Below, one piece after another: positions 34,132 to 44,268 of a stretch of 64,000 bases of DNA (positions are counted from its first letter, which is position 1; every line of letters starts with the position of its first letter). The DNA comes from Micractinium sp. NFX-FRZ. Its lineage: Eukaryota > Chlorophyta > Trebouxiophyceae > Chlorellales > Chlorellaceae. A program made the translations under genes and the position numbers. The DNA lies in NCBI GenBank assembly GCA_029339195.1, contig JAPTJF010000036.1:62001-126000 (forward strand). The letters run 5' to 3'. Under the pieces are notes generated by a model. The model was not told where the DNA came from. It made no database searches and was given only the letters and a program-made list of their open reading frames with translations.

Positions 34132-35633
34132 TTATCAGGTCTGAAGGGCGCCCGCCTCACCGATCATGCTTCAAGGTTTCGGGTCGGCACCCACAGCTGT
34201 GGTGGGCTTGGAGAGCAGGTAGAAATTGGTAGTGGGCAGTGGGATATGGGCGAGCTTGGAACTGCCTGGAACGGAGCAGCACCCCCTGTGCTGCTAAAGT
34301 TCACGGCCTCGCCACCACCGCAGCACAGCAGCGGCGACGCGGCCTTGCCTGATTGCCGATTATATGCAGTTTGCGGACACTTCATCTTTGTGACGTTTGA
34401 TGTCAGCCCGTTCAACAGCGCAGCAGGCATCCTCCGACAACCTGCTCAAGACGCCTCACGGCTCTGCTGCCGGCTTTTGGAGCGCACGTCGGGCAATAAA
34501 AACGCGGCTAAAAGGTCATGTGTGCGGACATGTGCCCTGCGGCGTTTACGGTTGGCTGCAGCGGCCGCCGGCGGCTTTGGGGCGGGCCTTGCACCTGCAC
34601 GCCACGAGCGAACTAGCCGCCGGTTCGTCTCCTGGCCTTGCTTCAGTGGGATATACCTCTGAACTCCGCAGACACCAAATGAGGTGTACACAGACCACTT
34701 TGCCCCCTCTGGCAATGTTGACAAGTCAGAGGGCGGCAAGGACGCCCGCAGCAGCAGGACCAGGTTTGCTGGGCAGTGGTCTGGCATGACTGGTCAGCGC
34801 CAGCCCATCTGCAGCGGTGTGGTAGTGAGAACTGCGCAGAGAGTGACTGCCACGAAGTGCGAATGCTACGGTGGGGGAGGCGTTGAAGCAGTGCTATCAC
34901 TTGAAGCGTGGTGTAGCTGCCGCCGCCCTGTCAGAAGTGTGGGACAGCTGTGGGTGCGCAGCCTGCGGTCGTAGGCAGTCAATGGCAGATCTCACCACCC
35001 GCCATGCACAAATGGGAGAGAGTCACGAATGTTGGAAGCAGCACGAAATATTGGCAGATGAGCAGCCGCAGCATGTATGTCCACATTACATTGTACTTGT
35101 GGGCAAGAGAGGGGCCAACGGGGGAAAGGTGTGGGGGGCGGGGACGGGGTGCGCGGCAGGGAGGTATAGCGGAGGTGAATGTAAGGGATATGACACACAT
35201 GCAGAATTCCAATCAAGGACGCACCCAAGGGATGAAGAAGAAGGGAGGGAGGGCAGTGATCACGGGTGATCAGTCGGGTGCACCTCCCAAGCAAAGCGCT
35301 GGCGCCATTTGCCCCCAAGGCACCGCTCCCCTCCTGCTGGGGCTCATTCCCTGCACGTCGTTTGTATCGGCAGGCACAATTGGTGCCCCGTCCCGTTCGA
35401 TCGCATACGAGGGCGTTGCAGAGCGGCTGCGGGACCGGGAAAGCCGCTGTCGGATGGAGGACTGGCTTTCGAGCCCCCTGGACGCCTGGTACGCGTGACA
35501 GTGGCGCCGTGTCGTGCCTGTGCACGGGAAGGATCACGGGGTCGCAAACCAAGGCCGTTGCGCCGGCCTGCAGCCAGGCTTCTGTGCAGGCGCCCTCGCG
35601 GTGCAGAAGCTTATCGCTGCCCCCGGCGCTCTG
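34132..35633. other. Divergent intergenic region, RNR2 / CRAL-TRIO
   Basis: About 1.5 kb expected to contain both promoters. A TATAAT-like string lies at about 34366 on the minus strand. Open reading frames here have no recognisable homology. The CRAL-TRIO frame is open from 35514, so its 5' end may extend into this region. Confidence 0.4.
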
Positions 35634-38376
35634 ATGAGCTCATGTCGCTGCCCCATGCGCAGGTCGGACGGCGACGCCTGGCCCGAGGAGTCGGCGGCCG
35701 AGGCCCGGCGACGGCAGCAGCGGCGGCAGGCGCGACGGCGGGAGCCGCCGCTCCTCACGCTTGGTCTGGGCCCTTTCTCCTTCTCACTTGTTCCCCGCTC
35801 GCAGCTCCGCTCGCAGCCTTTGCGCTGGCTCGAGGGTGCGGATGCCGGGCAGGCCGGCGGCGCGGCACCCGCCGCAGCAGAGGGCGTGCTTGCTGCAGAG
35901 CTGCAGCCCTCGGCAGCAGTGGCCCAGCTGCAGGCGGCGGTAGCAGAGCTGGATCCGGCGGCTGTGCATCAGTTAGAGGCGGCGGGGGAGACCGTAGACG
36001 ACGCCTTCTTTGCCCGCTGGCTCAAGGCGCGGGGCGGCAGCATGGAGGCGGCGGCGGCGGGCATCGCGGCGCACGCGGCGTGGCGGCCCGCGTTTGTGGG
36101 GCCGGCCGGGCGCATCCTGGAGGAAAGCATCCCTGCTGAGCTGGCAGCGCGCAAGGCCTTCCTGCAGGGGCAGGACAACCAGGGCTGCCCAGTGGTGGTG
36201 GTGCAGGCGGCCAGGTGAGGAGGGCCCTCTGGGGGTGAGGTTTCATGCGCAGCGTGGGAGGAGTTGGGAGTTCATCCAAGGGCACCCATGCACCCCCTCT
36301 TACTTATCTCAGGGGCTGGCTGCCGGCAGCTTCAGTACAGCCCTCCAACGTGGTGTGGTCGGGTCATCCCGCAGCTGCCATGTGCTGCCGCTGCCTGCCC
36401 GCCTCTCGTCGCCACCTGGCTGCACCCTGTCACGCTATCCTGCGCACAGCCTTGCTGTTTCCCGTCCCCTGCCTTTGCACCCCTGTCGCTTACGGCTCGC
36501 CCCGCAGGCGCGACATGGGACGGCGGGAGGGATGGCAGGCTCTATCCGGCGCTCACCTGCATGCCTTGCTGCCCAATGTTTCAATCCACCCCGCAGGCAC
36601 GACATGGGGCACCGTGATCTGGCGCAGACCAAGCGGCTGATTGTGTACGTCCTCGACGCCGCCTGCGCCACTGCCGACACCTCCCTCAACCCGGCGGGCC
36701 AGATTGTGTGCCTCTTTGACCTCTCGGGTGGGTGGCGTGGCATGTTGGATGGGGTGGGTGGGTGCAGCGTGCAAGGCAGCGTGCAAGGCAGGGTCACCGT
36801 GCCAGTTGGGTTACTGCAATGTTGCTGCCCCTGGGAAATGAAAGAGGCGGGAGGGGAGCTGCGCCCCGCTGCATGGACACCCAAGCTACTCGACTGCATC
36901 TTATAATATCCATCCCTCTTTTGCTCCACAGGCCTGCGCCCCCGCAACCTGGATGCCAAGGCTCTGCTGGCCATCTTCGAGCTGCTGCAGAAGCACTACC
37001 CGGAGCGCCTCAACAGGTAGCCGGGGCTGTGCATTTGTGAGGAAGGTGGGGGATGTGCGTTCGGTTGTGAGGAGGCGTGGTGCGACTGAGCACGGTTGTA
37101 TAGAAGCTGAAAAAGACGGGGCCATGGCGAGTGTGGAGAACTGGCCATCCTCTCAGCTGCTGCAAGCCACTATCTAGATTGGCTCAAGTGATGGGAACGT
37201 GCGCCGCGATGCGACGCCCGGCTCACCTCTAGCCCTCCCTATGCCCGGCTCCCCACCCCCCCACCCCCCCGGGGCATGCAGCCTCTACTTCCTCAACGCC
37301 CCCTTCCTCTTCTGGGGCGTGTGGAGCGTGGTGTCGCCCTTTGTGCACGCCGCCACCCGCCGCAAGATCCACTTCATCGGCGCACGCGGCGCGGGGTGCA
37401 GGCAGCTGGCGGAGCGCATCCCACCAGAGGTGCGCACGCATGGTGTGCTGCTTGTGCAAGAAGGTTGGGCCTCAAAGTTGAACTTCAAAGTGCGAGATCC
37501 GCGCGTTCACCCCTGCCATCTGGCTTAGACTGGGCCCCTACTCTTGTGTGTTTCCTTTCTCGCCGGGGCCCTGCCCCTGCCCTCGTGCACCTTCCCTGGC
37601 TAGGGACTGCCGCTGCCCCTGCCCTTGCCCCGGTCGGGCCTGCCTGCCCGCCGCCGGCATGTCAGTCCACAACTCCAGTCTCCTGATGCATTTCCTGCCC
37701 CACCTGCCCTCCCGCCCCGCAGGTGCTGCCGGCGCAGTATGGTGGCGCAGCAGAGCTGGTGCCAGTTGAGGTGGCAGCCGCCACCTGGCGGCAGCGGCAG
37801 CAAGCGGCGGCAGAGGCCGCCTCCGCCACGGCAGGCCCCTCTTGGGCGGCGGCCGTCGGGGGCAGCACTAGCGGCAGCGCCGCTCTGGCCAGGGCAGCTG
37901 GGCTGCAGCGCCGGGCCGGCGCTGCCGCCCACGCCACCCGCCGCTTTCTGCACCACAAAGTGGTCCGCCCGGTGCGGGGCGCGGCCGCCGGTGCGGCGCG
38001 CACGCTGCGGCGCCACCACCGCAGCGCACAGGCGCTGGTCACCGGCGGCGATCAGCAGCTTTCCGAGCAGCAGCGCCGCTCTTTGCTGGCGCAAGTGGTG
38101 CTGACACACGTGCTGCTGGTGGGCCTGCTGCTGCGCATGCTGCAGCGCGTGCTGGGCAGCACGGGCAGGCGGCGCGTGCCGGACGGCCCGGGGCAGGCGC
38201 TGGAGGAGCGGGGGTCTCCGCTGCCGCCAGAGGACGGCCCTGATGTTGCCGACAGCACCCAGGAGGCTGCTGCTGTTGCCGGCGGCAGCGCAGGCAGCAG
38301 CAGTAGGCAGCAGCACGCAGCGGCAGCTGGCGCTGATGCCGAGCCAGCAGCGCCGGTCAGCCATGTCAGCTGCTGA
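35634..38376 (+). CDS. CRAL-TRIO (Sec14-like) protein with C-terminal hydrophobic anchor
   Basis: Lipid-binding/transfer family protein of about 532 residues. Exons: 35634-36214, 36597-36727, 36932-37016, 37282-37429, 37723-38376; phases agree. The N-terminal part is Ala/Arg-rich, followed by a CRAL-TRIO N-like helical segment (DDAFFARWLKARGGSMEAAA). The lipid-binding core is recognised from CPVVVVQAAR, LIVYVLDAA, IVCLFDLSGLRPRNLD, HYPERLN, and the signature LYFLNAPFLFWGVWSVVSPF followed by RRKIHFI. A long Ala/Gln-rich C-terminal extension includes a roughly 24-residue hydrophobic helix (LLAQVVLTHVLLVGLLLRML), perhaps a membrane anchor. Start uncertain: in-frame Met codons at 35514, 35634 and 35655, and the true N-terminus may come from an upstream exon. 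The bound lipid cannot be predicted. Confidence 0.85.
36503..36612 (+). repeat. Duplicated CRAL-TRIO acceptor and exon start
   Basis: GCCCCGCAGGCGCGACATGGGACGG at about 36499-36523 resembles the real acceptor and exon start CACCCCGCAGGCACGACATGGGGCACC at 36588-36614. Only the downstream copy continues into conserved sequence. Confidence 0.75.
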
Positions 38377-40798
38377 CCTGGCGTCCCTGCCTCTCCCTCC
38401 CGCTGTTGTGCCGCACATTTCATGATCATAATACCTGGATGGCATCCCTCGTTTCCCACGCCCTACCTGCCGCCTCAGGGCAAAGTTTTCCTTGCTCTCG
38501 GTTCAACTCGGTTTGAAGTTTTATGTTCCCAGTATGAAGTTTTCCCTCAACTAGCATGCAAGGCCAGCCTGCCCGCCGCCCTCGTACACGCCCCCCTCTC
38601 AATGCACCTGCGTGTGCTGTGCTGGGAGGCCACTTCATGCCTGCCGCGCCCCTGTACTTCACCCGCCCCCGTGCGATCCATGCCTGCGCTGTTCCCTTCT
38701 GTCCACCCCTTGCCCCGCCTGGCTGCAGTTTTCAACCCATGCAGTGCCGATCCATCTTCTCCTTCGCTGTTGTGCACACAAAACACCCTGGATGGCATGC
38801 CCGCCCGAACTGCCTGCTGTCCTATCTGCTTGTCAGCCCCCTTGCCGCCGCCGGATTGATTTGCTGACGGCTTCCCCACCCAGGCGGCTGTCCCCCCCGG
38901 CGTCCCCCCGCTGCAAATGCTCTGTACCCTTCTTCTGATGCAGCCAACGTGTGCAACCATTGAGCCGATGTGTGCACCCTTCGTCTGAGTTGAGCTGCTG
39001 TGTGCGACCACAGCGTGGAGGAGAGCCTGCCAGTGAAGCGGCCTGCGCGCCGTCACCCATGAGGGGACCCATGAGCATACTGTCTAGCAGGGTCTTGTTG
39101 GGCCTCTAGAGTCAGATCTGCCTCCGCACAGTGACTGGTCAATTGATGTCGTAGGAAGTGGGTTTGGGGACTGGAATGCGCGCGGAAGATTCCCCTCCAC
39201 GCCTCAGGAGGTAGTAGGAATGACGCTTCCCCCGCCCAGTGCCCTCCCCCCGTGTGCGTGCCTCTGGCTCTTGGCTGGGCTCGCTGCTCTGTTGTGGTGC
39301 CAGCGGGCCGGAGTAGATACATACATGCAGGTTTGACCCAGTAGGTGGGTGGGTGGTACCGTGTGGGAATTCGTACGGGGGGTGAGTGCTGCCAGCTGGA
39401 GCCGGCAAGTACACTTCTGTACAAAACCGCTGTCCTCCTTTTCCTTTCGCAAATGGATAACGCATTGACGGTGAACGTTCCGACATGAAACCGCAGCTGT
39501 ACTGTTCTTGGATTCGAGGTGGGCTGGGCAACCTGCCAGTTGGACAGCGCCCCGGCGGGTGATGCCAACGTCGGCGGGTGCTGGGCGGCACCCCCAACCC
39601 GTCCCCTTCCTCCCGCCTGTCTTCACTTGAATTAAAGGCATCAGGCACGAAATTGGCTTGCACGGAGTTCATGTGAGCATCCGGTGCAGAGGGTGAGAAG
39701 AGGGGAACGGGAGGAGGCAGGCAGCTGTTGCGGCCGCCGGTGCTGCCAGGACGTTGACGTTGGCAGCACGGCGATCACAGGAATGAGGTGGATGAGCACA
39801 GGATGCCAAAAGTTTCAACATTCCAGCTTTCAAAAGCATAACAGTTGTACCTAGAGTGGGGATATGGCGCTGCCAGGAGCAGCCGGCCTTGCATGAATTG
39901 CCTGGGGGATGCGAGAGGGGAGTAGAGGGGAATGGCCACCGCGGCACCGGCGCTCCTTGTACCCACGCAACGCCGGCGAGCGCCTTTTCTTGAACAGAAG
40001 CGGATGTAGGGTTCCCTTCCACCTCTCACATATGCATGCGTGGACCGTATGGCAATATGGGTGTTCAAGGCTTGGCATCAGGTACATGCGGTGCGCCGCC
40101 ACCGCCGCTGCTGAGCTGGCATTGGGGCGAGTTCTCAACCCACCAGCACTCGTGTTAGGCTTCGCACGATATTAAACCGTCAACGTACTCTGCATGGCGA
40201 TTTGTGCGGTGCGCCATTTCAGATTGAGGCGGGTTCGGGCTCTCGGTGTGACTTGTGTCCGTGCGCAGCGGTCCTGGCGTGCATGCACGCCATCGTGGCC
40301 TTCCGTCCGACGATTGAGTCTTGCTTCAAGCGTATGCGCAGGCCTTGACCAAGCACCGCGCTGGTTGCGACCGGGAGCCGGCCGAGCATACGTGCGCACT
40401 TCATCCAGCCTGCTTCCAGCGCTTGTGGCTCGCACGCCCCTGCAACTAGCCAGTGTGACCGGGGGCTGCGCACTGAACGCCCGATCCTCAGCCCAGGAGG
40501 CACAGAGCGCCCTGCCGCCAGGCCGGCAGCGGCGGGGGCAGTCACATACCGCTGCAGCCCGTCCCGCGGCGGAGTGGTCAGTTGGCCCCCCGCTCTGCCA
40601 TGCAAACCATACCATCCTTCCCTTGCTGCCGCTGCAGAGTCGTGCTGCTCCGACCCGGGACTGATTCGCAGCACAGAGACAACGAGGCCACAGCGGTGGG
40701 GCACGGCGCACACAGGCCTGGCCACTCGGCAATACAGCAGGGCGCACTGCGCCTTCGCACGCCTCCCTCTCCCAGCAGCGTCGCCAGCTGAGCACAGC
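38377..40798. other. Long intergenic region upstream of SBP gene
   Basis: About 2.4 kb with no conserved protein, tRNA or rRNA recognised. Long open frames on both strands (for example 40219-41148 minus and 40194-40664 plus) are typical GC-rich chance frames without homology. It probably contains the CRAL-TRIO 3' UTR and the SBP gene 5' UTR and promoter. Confidence 0.45.
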
Positions 40799-42476
40799 AT
40801 GAACACACTCGAGCTGCCCTCAGGCCCGGCCAAGCTGCCAAGGAGCAACGCCTGCCGCGTGCCTGGCTGCACAGCGACGCTGCAGGGCGCATACAGCCAG
40901 GTGCGCGGTGCCTGCCGGTAGGGCCGGTCCTGGGGTGCTGTCACAGGTTGCAACGCCGTGGCTCCAAGCGTTCCGTGCCCACCCATGCAGGCACTTGAAC
41001 TCTCACCGCCCGCCATCCTGCCGGGGCCCCTGCCCCGCTGCCCCGCCCCTTTCATGTCTGCAAATGTACAGCGTGTGCCTTGGGGTGCGCCGCTGTACAC
41101 AGTGGGTTGCCACCCTCGGTCCAGAATGTGCCCTGCCCCCTCGCCCACTCATGCAACAGGCGACCTCACAAACCTCAACAATCGGTCGCTCTTCCCTTAC
41201 CAACCCTGCAGAAGTATAGAATTTGTAGCGTGCATCGCTCTTCCCCTTTCCTGGACTTGGGGGACGGCCAGCTCAGCCGCTTCTGCCAGCAGGCAAGCGA
41301 CGCTCTGCCTGCATGCCTGCCTGCATGCCTGCCTGCCTGCAAGTGACAGCTGCCAGCCATACACATGTGGCCTGCCTGACTGACAGACCGCAGGCCTGCG
41401 CATGCCTGCCTGCTGGCCGGCAAGTGCCGATTGCCTGTATGCAATACGATCAGCGGGGTTCCCAAAGCATCACAGCGTGCGCTCGCTGCCCACCGCTGAC
41501 ATGTGCCCTCCACCCTTCTTACTGCCTGCAGTGCTCGCGAACCCAGCCTATCAGTGCGTTCGATGGGAGCAAAGTATCGTGCCGGGAGGGCCTGGCGCGG
41601 CACACCCAGCGGCGGCGGGAGCGGCAGGCGCGGCAGGAGCAGGAGGAACCAAAGCACGCAAAGCAGCGCGCGGCGCCGCAGCAGCCGCGCAGTCGGCGGA
41701 AGAGGAGCCGCAGCAGCAGCGGCAGCGAGTGGACGGCACTGGCGGGCGCTGAGGCCGGGGCTCTCTTATTGTTATCGGACGGCGCGACACCCTCGGGTGT
41801 CAGCTACGCCAGCTGCGGCAGCTGGCAGCAGGAGGGGCACACAGCGCAGCAGCAGCAGCCGCCGCTGAAGCAGCAGCAGCTGTCCGGTCCCCTGCCATTG
41901 GTAAGCCTCGGATTCCGGCAGCAGCCCACTCTGGCAGACATGATTCCCTGCACGCTGCTCCCGCTGGGGTATGGGCTGCCCCCGCTGCCCCTCCCACCGC
42001 CGCCGCACCCGAAGCAGCCGCTCACCGCGGCGACTCCCATGCCGAGCGGGGAGGCAAGGCTGGTGCGGCAGGCTTCTGCTGAGCTGGTCGCGAAACTGGT
42101 TGCCCTTGCCGGGGCGGCGCAGCGGTGCAGCGACCAGCTGTGTGTGCAGCTGGGTCAGCTGGGGCGGTTGGCACCGCTGCAGCCGCCCTCGCCAGACCAG
42201 CAGCGCCCGTTGCTGCCGCGGGCGCCGGGCACGCCGAGCGCCGGCAGCAGCGCCCGTCACCGCAGCTGCAGCAGCTGCAGCTCGGGCCAGTCTCAACCTG
42301 CGTCTGCGGGCAGCCCCGCGCCAGCGATGCACCTGCCCACTCCCGCCCCTGTGCCGTCGGTGGCGCTGGGCAGCGGGGCTCGCAGCGCGTTCAGGGCGTG
42401 GCGTGCCTGGCAGCCCGCTGATCAGCTGGCAGCAGGACATGCCGGTGACGCCCCTCATGCGAAAGTGCACTGGTGA
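40799..42476 (+). CDS. SBP-domain transcription factor
   Basis: Nuclear DNA-binding protein of the SQUAMOSA-promoter-binding family (GTAC-core binders; in algae including copper/nutrient regulators). Exons: 40799-40900, 41212-41292, 41532-42476; 375 residues. The SBP domain starts near residue 19: ACRVPGC, then ICSVH (first zinc site, C-C-C-H complete), then RFCQQCSRTQPISAFDGSKVSC. In the second site the usual His (CSRFH) is Gln (CSRTQ). A basic stretch (RHTQRRRERQARQ) matches the family's NLS position. The rest is Gln/Pro/Ser-rich without further domains. The intron after 41292 has a GC donor (CAG|GCAAGC). Met 40799 is the nearest start to the domain; the frame is open upstream to 40574. Confidence 0.85.
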
Positions 42477-43246
42477 TGCCCGTCGCGCTGGGCGCGGCGC
42501 ATTGCACCTGCCGTCCCCCGAGTCCTGCCCTCAACAAATCAAACACCAGCCTACCAGCCTGACATGCTATGCCATACTATGAGATACGTACTGTGACATA
42601 CGTAGTACGAGCTTTTGGTACTGCCCTTCCCTCCCTGCCTCCCTCCCTTGCAAGCCTTGCTTCCCTAGCCCCCGCTGCGTACTCCCACGCATCACAGTGT
42701 GCCCCCTCAACTTCCCCCAACCTGCGAGAGCCCAAGAGCGCCGCTCCCAGCCCCAGCACCGCACACTACACAGCATTGCTCTGCATGCTGCCAGCAGCGG
42801 TGCCCGCCACTTGCCACTCACTGAGCTGGCAGCATGGCTCGCCACTTGCCCCCCACGCTTGCCGAAATCGTCCTCCCGTCCCCTCCGCTCACGCCCAGCC
42901 TCCGTATACATACAGTGTGTGTTGCTTTCGTGGAATGCAATGTTCAATGGATTCGTGCTCCCACCACAGCCCACCTTTCTACCTACAGCCTCGGGCACCA
43001 CACTACTCCTCTACTCACCTGCACCTTACCAACTCAACATGCCTAAATCAACCTCGCGCAATGGCCCCTCTTGGTGACACCTCCCTCAGCTTGTTTTTGA
43101 GTGCTACATACCCACCTCTGGGCACCCCTACCCGCCCTTCCCTTTCTACCCATCCGCCTGTGCCCATGCCCACCACAGTTGATGTGCCATCTGGCACACA
43201 AAAGCAGATTTTTCGCAACTGCAAGCAGTGCTCACAGTCGCCGCAC

Positions 43247-43251
43247 TGTAA
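43247..43251 (+). terminator. Possible TGTAA polyadenylation signal for SBP gene
   Basis: About 770 bp past the SBP stop. Short motif, unconfirmed. Confidence 0.25.
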
Positions 43252-43297
43252 CCCGTCACGTCCGGCGCAAGCTACCTTCAATGAACCAGCAGCTGTA

Positions 43298-43302
43298 TTA
43301 CA
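43298..43302 (-). terminator. Possible TGTAA polyadenylation signal for PEX7
   Basis: TTACA on the + strand, about 375 bp past the PEX7 stop. Short motif, unconfirmed. Confidence 0.25.
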
Positions 43303-43675
43303 TGGGCTGCCCAACAACAGGCATGCCAACGGGCTCAGCTTCCAACTGCCAGCTTCACTGTGCACCGCCGGCAGCGCCGCGCAGGCAGCACGCCGCCACG
43401 TGCGGGCCATGCACGTTCTTGGGGCGGATGGGCGGCAGCACAGTCACCTGCGAGCGGTCGCACTGCGCCAGCAATTCCGCGCCGCCTGCCGTCGCACATG
43501 CCGCTCCAGCACCATGGGAGCTGTCCTGAGGGCTGCCATTTAGCCAGCTCAGCGCCTCTGCCACAGCAGGGCCAGCCCCGCAGCCCCGCCAGGCCAGCGC
43601 GCTCAGCTCGGCCCGCCGGCCCCCGTTTGTATGCTGTGGCAGCGGGGGCGGCCGCCACGTCAGCACCGTGCCAGC

Positions 43676-44212
43676 TCAGCTGGCGCGCGGGTCCCCGTTC
43701 ATGTGCCACGCGTACGTCATCTCGTCCCACCCGCAGCTCGCCAGCAGGCCCTCAACCAGGGTTGACCAATCCAGGCCCACAGCAAACTCGGTGTGGTGGT
43801 CCCACAGCCGGACCAAGGCATCCTCCGGGGCGGCGTAGTCCCACAGCCGGACAGTCATGTCGTAGCTGCAGGGAGGGTGGGGGGGGGCGGAGGGGGAGAG
43901 GAAAGACAGGCAGGTGGGTGAGGTGGTCCAGGACAGGCCAGGAAGCCTTTGAGGCCGGCCTGTGCAGGACTGCCCCAGAGCTGCTCGGCCACGTCATGGC
44001 TGTGGACGGTGGCAGGGGTGGAAGCGTCGTGAGGGCAGGTGAGAGTGTGGGTGGGTGGGTGGGTAGAGGGGGGAGGGGGGGAGGCCCCCGGCGTCGCCAC
44101 ACAGGAGGGAGCAGGGGCAGCTTCAGGGGAGGAGTCGGCTGTCATCAGTGGCGCACCGGAGTCAGCTGTCATCAGAGGTCACCGTGTATCCCCGCATCTT
44201 CCCACGCACACA

Positions 44213-44268
<56 letters not shown>

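Larger units (their letters stand above)
42477..43675. other. Convergent intergenic region, SBP / PEX7
   Basis: 3' flanks of two convergent genes. TGTAA on + at 43247-43251 and on - at 43298-43302 are about 50 bp apart. If used, the two transcripts would overlap by roughly this distance. No coding sequence recognised. Confidence 0.45.

Noticed and set aside
40219..41148. 309-codon minus-strand frame upstream of and over the SBP gene
   Set aside because: No homology seen, and it overlaps the SBP first exon antisense.
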